Origin: Caulobacter sp. Root1455
Lineage (GTDB): Bacteria; Pseudomonadota; Alphaproteobacteria; Caulobacterales; Caulobacteraceae
DNA: 64,000 nucleotides
Assembly (NCBI RefSeq): GCF_001426905.1
Contig: NZ_LMFQ01000002.1
Coordinates: 62,526-126,525, forward strand
Reading direction: 5' to 3'
This document shows, one piece after another, positions 36,868 to 45,393 of this stretch. Within the stretch, counting starts at the first letter, position 1, and every line of letters starts with the position of its first letter. Made by a program: the position numbers and the translations under genes. The notes beneath the pieces were generated by a model. It was given only the letters and a program-made list of their open reading frames with translations, searched no databases and was not told the origin of the DNA.

Positions 36868-39612
36868 TTAGTGGGGCTGTCGGAACTTTCTGTCCACGCA
36901 CACGCCGCCGGGATCGGCGGGACCTGGCAAGCGTACAATCATCTGACGGCCTCTTTGAGGAAAGAACCGGCATAGGATCGGGCCTTCGGTCCCCCCGTTC
37001 TCCGCCCAGTAGACCACGCCCGCGCCGGTCACCGCGATGTTGGTGGAGATCGCCGGCGTGTCGCACAGGGGCTCTTCCTTCAAGCCGCCCGAAGCGTCGA
37101 GCGTCGCCTTGATCAGCTTGCCGGCGGAAACGAAATAGAGCTGGCCGCTCTCGTCCAGATCGAAGGCGCTGACGTTGTCGCGGATCTCACCCACGGCGGC
37201 CCAGTCGGGCGTCGGCGTGGCGATTAGCTCGCGGTTGCGGCTGAAGAGGCGGCCATCCTTGGCCAACATCAGCAGGCCCGCGCTGGGCGCGTAGCGAAAC
37301 TGCGCGCCCCTGACGTCGGCGTCGCCGATCCAATCGCTGAGTTTGACAGGCGGCGCGTCGGTCGGATTCAGCGGCACGCCTCCGCGGAAATCCTGGCCGG
37401 GGGCCGTGATGCTCCACCCGCCGCCGCTTGGATTGGACGATACGGCGAAGAGCCATTGCTGGTAGGCGAAGATGGCCAGGACGCTGGTCAGCCCTTCGGG
37501 CGGCTGATCGGGGTTCTGGAAGTCGACGAGGTACAGGCCGCCGTTCGGATCCTCCCATACCGCGAGCGGCAGCTCTTCGAAGGTCAGCGCCAACTGCCGC
37601 ATGGTCAGGCCGGTCATCGGCGGTACGGCCATCATGTTCTGGAGGCGGTCGTCGTTGCCGGTCCACAGACATTGCCCCGCGGAAATCCATACGGGATCGC
37701 CATAGCCCTGATCGAGGGCCACACGGGCGTGAGCTGTCGCCGGACCATTCAAGCCTTGGGCCGTAAGGGTGTAGGTCGTGGTCATGGGCGGTGTGACGAC
37801 GAAGGTTCCGGACAGTATCGCGTCACCTGGCGGGGTCATTGACGGACCGCCGGGCGTGATGGCCGCGCTGGCCGCATTGGTCGTCGTATAGGACAGCGTC
37901 GCCGAGGCGCCAGGCGCGATGGTGCAGTCGGATGGCGACAGTTCGGCCGATACGGGCCCCATGGTCACGTCCAGCGCCGCCTGGGCCGGCGAATCCGGAA
38001 CCACGAGTTTGAGCGTGTACTGGCTGTAGGTCTGTGTTGGCGTGAAGGTCAGTTCGCCCAGGCTGGGAAGATTGGCTTTCCACAGGATCGATTGGCCTTG
38101 CGCGTCGACGCCGGTGATGGTGACAGGTTGCGGAAAGGCGTCGGGAACGCCCCAGCAGTGCCAGCTCAGCGTGACCGGCTCGCCCTGGTAGATGACGACC
38201 GGTGCTGGCGCGGCTTGGATCGGAGCATCGACCGGCGTGGCCTGGAAACTGCCGACCACCGGCCATGGCGGCGATTTGTTGATGTTGACCGGAATGAACC
38301 CGTCTTCCTGGCCGGGAATGTCGCGGTAGGCGACGATCATGGTCGTGGCGAAGGGCGGCAGGCTCGACACGAGATTATCGATCGTGACGATCACCGATTC
38401 CAGGTTTTCGAAACGACCCGTCGGCTTCAGGCGCCATTGCGCCGTGCTGGTGTCGGCCTCGAGGGTCCATTCGACCACGCCGTCGCCGGAAACCTTGAAG
38501 ACCGCCGCCGCCGCCTGCTCGTCGGTGCAAAGCGCGTCGTAGCGCCACGGCGCGTAGGCGTCGCCGACGGTCACGAAGCTGATCAGGAAATGCGGCGCCG
38601 CGCCCGCCGCGGAGGCGTCCAAAGGCGGTCCGAGGTTCTTCAGGCTGAAGGCCAGGCGGTTGATGATCGGGTCGGGCGGTGTCGGCGGCGGCGGGACGGG
38701 CGGGCTTTCGTTGGCCACCTTGAGCGCCTCCAGGGCGTCGTCATAGGCGGCGTTCGCCCCATCGGCTTGCGGTTCGGCGACCTGTAGTTGCGCCTTCAAC
38801 TGGTCGAGTTCATCCGATCGATCCTGCAACGCCTCGGTGTCGGCCTTGTAGGTTCCGATGTCGACGATCGGGTTGCCGTTCTGCTGATCGGCGTCGACCT
38901 TCTGCATCGCCGCCGTCGCGGCCGCCTCGGCCTTATCGATCTGATCCTTCAGCGCCTCTATCTTGTCGGTCAGGGGTTGAAGCGCCGCCTCGGCGTCGTC
39001 CGCCGCCTTTTGCGCCGCGATTCTGGGGTCGACGGGCCACGGGACCGGGGGCGCCGTCACCGCCACGTCTCCGCCAGCGGCCCGATCCGCCATCGGCCCG
39101 CCAGCCCACGCCCCCCAGTTGATCTCGAACAGCGGCGTGGTCGGTCGAGGCGCGAGGGATTTTCGGGGTTCCAACGAAAGGGCCCGCCCATCGAACGGGA
39201 CGGGTGTGAGCACACCGGCCGCGTCGCTCTGAAGACCTTTCCAGGCGACGGTCAGCAAAAGGTTGGCGAAATCAAAATCGGCTGGCGCGGCGAAGCCGGT
39301 GATGTCGATTGTCAGCAACTGGCCCGGCGTCAGCGGCGGCGCGGCGTTGTCCGCGGTCAGCAGCCAGCCGCCATGGCTGACACTGGCTGTAAAATGCGGC
39401 GCGGTGACCACCACCTTGGAGGTGTCGACGGTGACATTGGCGCCAAACTGGAGCTCCAACAGCGCTCCGGCGGGAAACTGCATCGTCGCCGTCGATGTGG
39501 TGGTCAGGTCGACCTGAAGGTGATTGACCGTCCCCAGCAGCAGGACCGCGGCCTGGTTGGGGTCGCCCATGTTTCGAGCGTGGGCTGAAAGAAGTCCGTA
39601 CGTACCGCTCAT
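36868..39612 (-). CDS. 914-aa unknown protein, last gene of giant-protein operon
   Basis: Not recognised. The N-terminal 180 residues are beta-rich (HLQVDLTTTSTATMQFPAG; GQLLTIDITGFAAP). Residues of about 195-305 are alanine/glutamate-rich and strongly coiled-coil (AADDAEAALQPLTDKIEALK), ending in a proline linker (PPVPPPPTPPDP). The middle has Ig-like stretches (GEPVTLSWHCWGVP; PGASATLSYTTTNAASAAI; TTTYTLTAQG). The last 270 residues look like repeating beta-blades (LYLVDFQNPDQ; LLMLAKDGRLFSRN; LYFVSAGKLIKATLDASGG), perhaps a propeller. There is no signal peptide or membrane helix. The start overlaps the stop of the 1217-aa gene by four bases. A structural, binding or surface-display role is plausible but is inference only. 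Confidence 0.85.
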   Translation of the reverse strand: MSGTYGLLSAHARNMGDPNQAAVLLLGTVNHLQVDLTTTSTATMQFPAGALLELQFGANVTVDTSKVVVTAPHFTASVSHGGWLLTADNAAPPLTPGQLLTIDITGFAAPADFDFANLLLTVAWKGLQSDAAGVLTPVPFDGRALSLEPRKSLAPRPTTPLFEINWGAWAGGPMADRAAGGDVAVTAPPVPWPVDPRIAAQKAADDAEAALQPLTDKIEALKDQIDKAEAAATAAMQKVDADQQNGNPIVDIGTYKADTEALQDRSDELDQLKAQLQVAEPQADGANAAYDDALEALKVANESPPVPPPPTPPDPIINRLAFSLKNLGPPLDASAAGAAPHFLISFVTVGDAYAPWRYDALCTDEQAAAAVFKVSGDGVVEWTLEADTSTAQWRLKPTGRFENLESVIVTIDNLVSSLPPFATTMIVAYRDIPGQEDGFIPVNINKSPPWPVVGSFQATPVDAPIQAAPAPVVIYQGEPVTLSWHCWGVPDAFPQPVTITGVDAQGQSILWKANLPSLGELTFTPTQTYSQYTLKLVVPDSPAQAALDVTMGPVSAELSPSDCTIAPGASATLSYTTTNAASAAITPGGPSMTPPGDAILSGTFVVTPPMTTTYTLTAQGLNGPATAHARVALDQGYGDPVWISAGQCLWTGNDDRLQNMMAVPPMTGLTMRQLALTFEELPLAVWEDPNGGLYLVDFQNPDQPPEGLTSVLAIFAYQQWLFAVSSNPSGGGWSITAPGQDFRGGVPLNPTDAPPVKLSDWIGDADVRGAQFRYAPSAGLLMLAKDGRLFSRNRELIATPTPDWAAVGEIRDNVSAFDLDESGQLYFVSAGKLIKATLDASGGLKEEPLCDTPAISTNIAVTGAGVVYWAENGGTEGPILCRFFPQRGRQMIVRLPGPADPGGVCVDRKFRQPH

Positions 39613-42600
39613 TGGGAAATATCCTCGCGGACCAGAACGGCCCAGCCTTCTTCAAGTCGTTGGGGGTCGTATGAGGTGCGAGCCCGGTCGTTCGGCGGGG
39701 GCGCGGTCGGGCGCTCGGTCCAGGCTTGGTTCACGGGCGTGCGCCAACGCCATTCCCACCCCGGAAGGCGGGGAAGGGGCGTGGCCAGGGCGTCTTGCGG
39801 AAACAGCATGGGCCCGGCGTAGAACGACACGGACAGACGTGACAGCGCGGGCGCATAGAGGTCGGCGGGAACCGAAATGGCTTTCACCGGCAGCACGCCG
39901 GAAACGCAGTGAACCTGGGCGCGCGGGTCGATCAGCATCGCGATGGTCACGGGTTTGTCCTGCGCCGCCACCTCGATCACCGAGGTGGGCAAGACCAGGT
40001 CTCCGGTCTCGGCCGCGGGCGAGTGGCACTGAGAATAGCCGTCGGTGTCGGTTAGAAAATATGCGGCGAGCCCGTCGTCGGCCTCCTTGAAGTCCCCGAC
40101 CCGCACCGGCACCCGAACGGCGCGCAGCCCCCGGTCGTCGCGATCGCCGTTCCAGGACGGTTGCCCGGCGGCGTCGATCGCCGCTTGCAGCGCAAGCCAA
40201 TTTTGATCGGCCGCGGGGCCGCCCTTCAGTTCCAAGGACAGCCGTGCTCGGACCAACGCCAGCGGGCGACCCACCAGCATGGCTGGACCGCTGGACGGGT
40301 CGGGCGGAATGATGCTGCCGGACGCCCGATCGATGGTTCTGAGCAAGCTCGCCAGATAGCCTCCGCCGCCGCCGAGCACGGCCTTGGCGAAGGCGTTCAG
40401 GTCGGGGTCGAGAACGTCGCCGTCGATGGGCGCGTTGTCGGGCTCCAAAGGCGCTCCCGCCTGTGGCGCGGGCCGCCAGTGCGCCTGCCCGCCGTCGCCA
40501 GACGCCTTGAGCGAGCCCAAGGCCTTCCCCTCGGCGTCAAACAACACCAGCGCGTTGTCGAACAGGTCCGGCACGACCCATCCGCAGATAGGGCTGGCGG
40601 CGGGATGTCCGTTGGCCTCCACGTCGGTGGAGCCCGCGGCCAGCCAGCGGAACTGCAGGCGCGCGGGCTGGGTGATCCGAGGCGGAAGGACCACGCTGCC
40701 GTCCGGCCGCTTGAAGGCGTTCGCCCAGACGACGCGCGAAGTATCCACCGCGACCTCACGGCCGAACACGTCGACGACCGACAGACTCGGCAGGGTGACA
40801 AAACCGGATCGAAGTCCGGCGTAGGGTCTTGAGCCGTCCGGAGCCACGCCGTCGAAATCGCCGACGGCGTCGGCGATGTTCTGCGCCAGGGGGAGCATGG
40901 GCTCCAGAGGGTCGACGATGTTCAGCTGCAGGGTCTGCTCACGCGTCAACAGACCCTGGTGAAAGCCGCTGGCGCTCTGGGCCATCAGCGACGCCTGCTT
41001 CAGGCCGGCGGTCAAGGCGGCCAGTTCCGCATCTCCGTTGCCGACCGTGGCGGCCGCGGCCTTCATGGCGGTGAGCAGATCGTTCGTGGCCCGCGACGAC
41101 AGCGGCGTGAAACCGCTGTAGCTGCTCACGTCCAGAGGGTTGGTGATGGTGTTCAGGAGTTGCAGGTCCACCTGATCGTCATCGAGCACGTGCTGCTGGA
41201 CAAGGAATTCGGGGGACAATTGCTCGGGCGCGCCATCGCTGCCCGTCGAGGCGACACGCCCGTAGTTCAGGGTCCAGCGCATCAGCAAGGGAACCCAGTC
41301 GGGCTGACCGCCGTCCGTGCGAGCCATGGCGGGCGCCGGCAGGCCGCTTATGGCATTTTGCGCCTGGGTCGGTCCGGCCGGATCCATCGCCAGCGCGGTC
41401 GCGCGGGTTTGGGCCGAGAAGGCGGGCGACAAGAAGTCGAAACGACCGTCAAGGAGCAGCGCTTCGACCATCAAGGCGTTGGCGGCTTCGGCGGCGCCGG
41501 ATTCCAATCGGGAGAAGTCGCGTCGGACGAGGACCTGCAGCGTGATGGGCGGTTGGCCGACGGGCGCGGGATTGAGGATGTTGGAAAGGGAACGACAAGG
41601 CAGGTAACCGTCGGCGGTCAGGTCTTCGGGTCTGCCGTCCCGCTGGGCCGGCGCCGCGCCAGGTCCATTGAGCAGGATCACCGGATCGGCGGGTTTCCAG
41701 AAGCGCGGCGCGGGGCTGCGCTTGAGCCTTAGCGTCGGCGCGAGGCCCTTGGCCACGGCGCCGTATGCGCTGACCACCGCGGCGGCCAGGCTCGTCGCGC
41801 CGGCGTCGGGCGCGGACACTCCGTCGTTGCCGATGGCGTCGGCGCTGTAGGCCAGGGTTCCCGAAGCGGCGACCTGGGCGGCCAGCAGGTTCTGCTGGGT
41901 CGCGAGAAAGTCGCCCAGGCTTTCAAGCGTCACGCGCGGCGCAATGCTCCAAGGCGGATTGTCGCCAACGCGTTGGTCGGTCAGCAACTGGCGGCGGTAC
42001 CAGTCGAAGAACAGTTGCTGCTTCAACGTGGATATGGCGTCCGCGGCGTCGTCATAGGCCCGCTGTTGCTGGTTCAGCACGGACAGGGCATGCGCGGCCC
42101 CGGCGGAGAGCACGGCTTCCTGTGCTTGTCCCGCCGCGTCCTGAACCGAGGTTGTCGACGCCCGTTCGTCGATCACGCTCCACTGCCAGCCGCCGTGTTC
42201 CGACCCGAAGGCGCGGCGGTGCAGCTCGGACTTCAGCTTTCCAACCCAGCCGGTTTGCCCATACAGACGCTGATAGAGCCCCGCTTGCACCGCATTGAGC
42301 GCGAACTCCGCGTCGGCGACGTTCACCAAGGCTGGGTCGGCGGCCATCAGGGCGGACAGCGCCTGGGCGGCGGTCTGGCCGATCGCCACTTGGGGAGATG
42401 GCGGCATGGGCGCGATATCGCCGGTAGGACCCCATCGCAATCCATAGATCGCACCGGAAAACAGCGCGCGGGACGGCGGATCGCCGGTGAAGCGCCACTT
42501 CAGGTCATTGGTCTTGCCGTCGACGGCGAGGCCGGCCAACGGGTCCCTCTGGCTCTGCGCGAACCAGCCGACGATCACATAGGTCAGTTGATGCGGCTGG

Positions 42601-43262
42601 TTGAGCAGGTCGACCGGCGTGGTCGCGCCCGCCGCTCCGCCGTCGACCTGGCCCAGCGTGGCCTGAAAGTCGTCATTGAAGGCGAAGACGTTCGCGCAGT
42701 TTGGGGCGTAGGCGGCGAACAGCGGATCGCCGTAGCCAACGGCGGTGAGGGGCGTGTTCGTGAGCGACGCGAAGCTGCCGGCTGCGGGATTTTCCTGCCA
42801 GGCGTCATAATCGGTCCAGCGGCCCATGTAGCGGAAGAACTGACCTTGATCGCCGTCCAGGAACGGCATCGAGGCGCTGTCGGATTGCCCCGCCTTTTCC
42901 AGACGGTCGCTTTCCAGCACCCACGACTTCAGTTGCGGCGGAGCGCCTTCCGTCAGCGAAAGGACCCGGGTCACCAGCCATCGGTTTGGCGCGGCCGGAA
43001 ACCCGATTGGACCAGCGCCGGCAGGGCCGGTTCCGTGGCGCAATGCGGCCGGCAGGGCCCAATGCAGGCGCACGCCGACCGAGCAGGTGGTGGATTCGTA
43101 GCGTCCGACGCCGTCCGCGAGATAGGGCGCGTCGCCCTTGAGCACGCCGTTCTCATAGGCGGGAAAGGCGGAAAAGTCCGACGAGGGGCCGACGAAGGAT
43201 TGGGCGGCGTCGTTCACGCACAAGGCGCGCACGTTGATGGGGACGATGAGCGGCTCGGTCAT
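39609..43262 (-). CDS. 1217-aa unknown protein of giant-protein operon
   Basis: Not recognised. I chose the ATG at 43262 because it overlaps the upstream stop by four bases and because the frame further upstream is arginine-rich shadow sequence. The N-terminus holds motifs that look conserved: GVRLHWALPAAL (63-74), FPAAPNRWLVTRV (88-100) and SWVLESD (113-119). From memory, I have seen such strings in large uncharacterised proteins of other bacteria. Long alanine-rich helical stretches lie in the middle (VLSVLNQQQRAYDDAADAIS-like), and the C-terminus is rich in Trp and Pro (PGWEWRWRTPVNQAW). There is no signal peptide, membrane helix or catalytic motif. It is probably a subunit of the same assembly as its neighbours. 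Confidence 0.85.
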   Translation of the reverse strand: MTEPLIVPINVRALCVNDAAQSFVGPSSDFSAFPAYENGVLKGDAPYLADGVGRYESTTCSVGVRLHWALPAALRHGTGPAGAGPIGFPAAPNRWLVTRVLSLTEGAPPQLKSWVLESDRLEKAGQSDSASMPFLDGDQGQFFRYMGRWTDYDAWQENPAAGSFASLTNTPLTAVGYGDPLFAAYAPNCANVFAFNDDFQATLGQVDGGAAGATTPVDLLNQPHQLTYVIVGWFAQSQRDPLAGLAVDGKTNDLKWRFTGDPPSRALFSGAIYGLRWGPTGDIAPMPPSPQVAIGQTAAQALSALMAADPALVNVADAEFALNAVQAGLYQRLYGQTGWVGKLKSELHRRAFGSEHGGWQWSVIDERASTTSVQDAAGQAQEAVLSAGAAHALSVLNQQQRAYDDAADAISTLKQQLFFDWYRRQLLTDQRVGDNPPWSIAPRVTLESLGDFLATQQNLLAAQVAASGTLAYSADAIGNDGVSAPDAGATSLAAAVVSAYGAVAKGLAPTLRLKRSPAPRFWKPADPVILLNGPGAAPAQRDGRPEDLTADGYLPCRSLSNILNPAPVGQPPITLQVLVRRDFSRLESGAAEAANALMVEALLLDGRFDFLSPAFSAQTRATALAMDPAGPTQAQNAISGLPAPAMARTDGGQPDWVPLLMRWTLNYGRVASTGSDGAPEQLSPEFLVQQHVLDDDQVDLQLLNTITNPLDVSSYSGFTPLSSRATNDLLTAMKAAAATVGNGDAELAALTAGLKQASLMAQSASGFHQGLLTREQTLQLNIVDPLEPMLPLAQNIADAVGDFDGVAPDGSRPYAGLRSGFVTLPSLSVVDVFGREVAVDTSRVVWANAFKRPDGSVVLPPRITQPARLQFRWLAAGSTDVEANGHPAASPICGWVVPDLFDNALVLFDAEGKALGSLKASGDGGQAHWRPAPQAGAPLEPDNAPIDGDVLDPDLNAFAKAVLGGGGGYLASLLRTIDRASGSIIPPDPSSGPAMLVGRPLALVRARLSLELKGGPAADQNWLALQAAIDAAGQPSWNGDRDDRGLRAVRVPVRVGDFKEADDGLAAYFLTDTDGYSQCHSPAAETGDLVLPTSVIEVAAQDKPVTIAMLIDPRAQVHCVSGVLPVKAISVPADLYAPALSRLSVSFYAGPMLFPQDALATPLPRLPGWEWRWRTPVNQAWTERPTAPPPNDRARTSYDPQRLEEGWAVLVREDISQ

Positions 43263-45391
43263 GACGTACTCGAGGGAGGGGCGACTTGCCCGAAGGTGAC
43301 CATATCGACGCCCTCGACCATGATCAGGGCGAACTCGGCGGAGGTGAAGGCCGCGGGGGCCAGGGCGCCGCTGGCGCTCGATGCCAGGGCGCTCATGTCC
43401 AAGGCGGCTCCGGGCGACCGCCACGGAAGCGGGGACGGGATCGTCGCGGACTGGGTTCCGACCGGCGCGGCGGCCCCCGTGACTGGGTTTCGCAGGTTCT
43501 TGAAGAGGCGGCGAAGATCGATGCCGGCGGGATCGGCGGCAGGCGCGGTTTCGTCGATGTCGAATCCGAAGTGCATCGCTTCTGGCGGTTCATGTAGATC
43601 CAGGCCGGCGATGACGCCCTGGCACAGACAGAACAACACATCGTCCGACAGGCGTTCGTATCGCACGACGGTCAGGGGGCTGTTGTCCGCGGCGCGCGCG
43701 TTCACCTCCATGCCGGGCCAAATCTTGACCGCTCTCGATCGCAGCAGGAATCCGCTGGCGGTGAGGGGCGGCGCGCCGGCCGATGGCCCCACCGGACTAT
43801 CCCCGGCTTGAGACAGGTCGCCGGTGACCGCGTCGCCGAGGCTGACCGCGCCGTCGACCAAGGCGTCGATCCAGTTTGGATCGAGATGGAAGAAACGGAT
43901 GGATTCCGGGGGAAGCATGGCTTCCTGCGGAACCAGGTAGTTGAACGGGACGCCGTGCAATCCTCGCAGACGCTCCAGCCACGCGACCACCTCGGGCGGC
44001 GGGGCGTTCGATGGCGTCGCGCCCAGAGAGGTCGCGATGAACGCGACAGGAGACGGGGCGGGCGGGGGCGACCCCAGCAAGGCCGAAACCGCCACCTTCA
44101 TCATCGCGCCGACCGCGTCGCCTAGCGCGGCGGCGCGCGGCGCCCCCGACAACTGGGGCGTGGTGTCGATCCCCAGCGCCGCGTCGAGTATGTCATGTTC
44201 GGCCGCCGCGACGGCGGCGCGGCTGGTCGCGTGCTTCCATCGAAAGAGACGGTCGGCGAAGATCTGATCCTGCAGGCCCAGCAGACGCCCGAGCTGCCAG
44301 GCCGCTGCGTAGGAAGCATCCAACAGGCCGGTCGCGGGATCGAACCGCAGAGCGGCGTCAGCGCTGCCTAGGGGGCACTGGGCGGCCAAGGTGCGCGGCA
44401 CTTGGTAGGGCGCCAGCGGTCCTCTGTACCAGGAGGCGGTTCTGCCGCCGTCGCGCAGGCGATGGTCTAGTCCGACGTAGCCCATGGCCATCGCGGCGGC
44501 GACGATTGGCCCCGGAGCGGCGTCAGCCCTGATCGGCAGGCTGAAGGACAGCCAGGGTTGAAGTTGCTGTATGACGTCGGTGAAGGTCTGGGGCTCGAGC
44601 TGAGTGTCAAAGCTCCATTGATAGAGGGAGGCCAACCTGATCGTCTTGGGCGCGGACGCGCCCGTCGACTCCGCCCCGCCGGGGAGATGGTTTTCCAAAC
44701 CCTCGAGACTGACCAAATGGACGGTCGATTTCTTGCCGGCCTTGGGCAGCCGGTTGGCCATCAGGACAGAGTATTCGCCGCCCGGGGGCGCATCGGGATC
44801 CGCGCTGGGTTTTTGTCCCGAAACCACGCGGACGCTCGCCAGCCATTTCAGGTCCTGCAGGCTCGGTGCGATGCTCAGAAAAAGACCGTAGTCGATGTCG
44901 AGCGCCGCGCAGGGGTCGTTGATCGACTGTCCGAACTCCAAGCCGTCCGCGAGCGGGTACGACACGACGCCGTCGCCAGGGGTCACCAACCCAGACACGG
45001 TCGTCGCTGTCAGGACAGGCTGCGGGTCATCCTGGTCGAACACCAGCAGAGCCAACCAGCTTGGCACGTCCGCGCCGTCGACGGGAGCCGCCGGCGCCAG
45101 CTGGGGCGACCGGATCCAAGGCAGCGACGGACGCGAGAACACCAGGTGCGGCAAGACGTTGAGAAACTCGCCCTGCGCGTGAGACGGCGGAAATGTCGAG
45201 TCGACGTCGGTCGGATTGAGCTGGAAGCGCTCGCCGGCGACATAGAACTGCGTGGTCGTCGAGAAGGTTTGACCGCCGTCGGGCGCGGAAAGCGCATGGT
45301 TGACGATGATCTGGTACTCACCGCTCTCGAACCCCGGAAGTCGATGCTGGATGAAGCGCACCTGGCCGGGTTGAAGTGTCGTGTCCGCCAT
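43259..45391 (-). CDS. 710-aa unknown protein of giant-protein operon
   Basis: Not recognised. The N-terminal third has striking motifs: LPGFESGEYQIIVNH (18-32), FPPSHAQGEFLNVLPH (67-82), SRPSLPWIR (86-94) and SWLALLVFDQDD (111-122). These have the look of a conserved beta domain. The middle is helical (ASYAAAWQLGRLLGLQDQIFADRLFRWK) and the C-terminal part returns to beta (AMHFGFDIDETAPAAD). No signal peptide or membrane segment is visible. The start is two bases after the 1590-aa gene's stop, and the stop overlaps the next start (ATGA). The best description is a probable structural partner of the 1217-aa protein. Confidence 0.85.
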   Translation of the reverse strand: MADTTLQPGQVRFIQHRLPGFESGEYQIIVNHALSAPDGGQTFSTTTQFYVAGERFQLNPTDVDSTFPPSHAQGEFLNVLPHLVFSRPSLPWIRSPQLAPAAPVDGADVPSWLALLVFDQDDPQPVLTATTVSGLVTPGDGVVSYPLADGLEFGQSINDPCAALDIDYGLFLSIAPSLQDLKWLASVRVVSGQKPSADPDAPPGGEYSVLMANRLPKAGKKSTVHLVSLEGLENHLPGGAESTGASAPKTIRLASLYQWSFDTQLEPQTFTDVIQQLQPWLSFSLPIRADAAPGPIVAAAMAMGYVGLDHRLRDGGRTASWYRGPLAPYQVPRTLAAQCPLGSADAALRFDPATGLLDASYAAAWQLGRLLGLQDQIFADRLFRWKHATSRAAVAAAEHDILDAALGIDTTPQLSGAPRAAALGDAVGAMMKVAVSALLGSPPPAPSPVAFIATSLGATPSNAPPPEVVAWLERLRGLHGVPFNYLVPQEAMLPPESIRFFHLDPNWIDALVDGAVSLGDAVTGDLSQAGDSPVGPSAGAPPLTASGFLLRSRAVKIWPGMEVNARAADNSPLTVVRYERLSDDVLFCLCQGVIAGLDLHEPPEAMHFGFDIDETAPAADPAGIDLRRLFKNLRNPVTGAAAPVGTQSATIPSPLPWRSPGAALDMSALASSASGALAPAAFTSAEFALIMVEGVDMVTFGQVAPPSSTS

Positions 45392-45393
45392 GA

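Noticed and set aside
41973-43811. A 612-codon plus-strand frame over the 1217- and 710-aa genes
   Set aside because: It has no ribosome site and is arginine-rich. The minus-strand genes fit the coupled operon and have normal composition.
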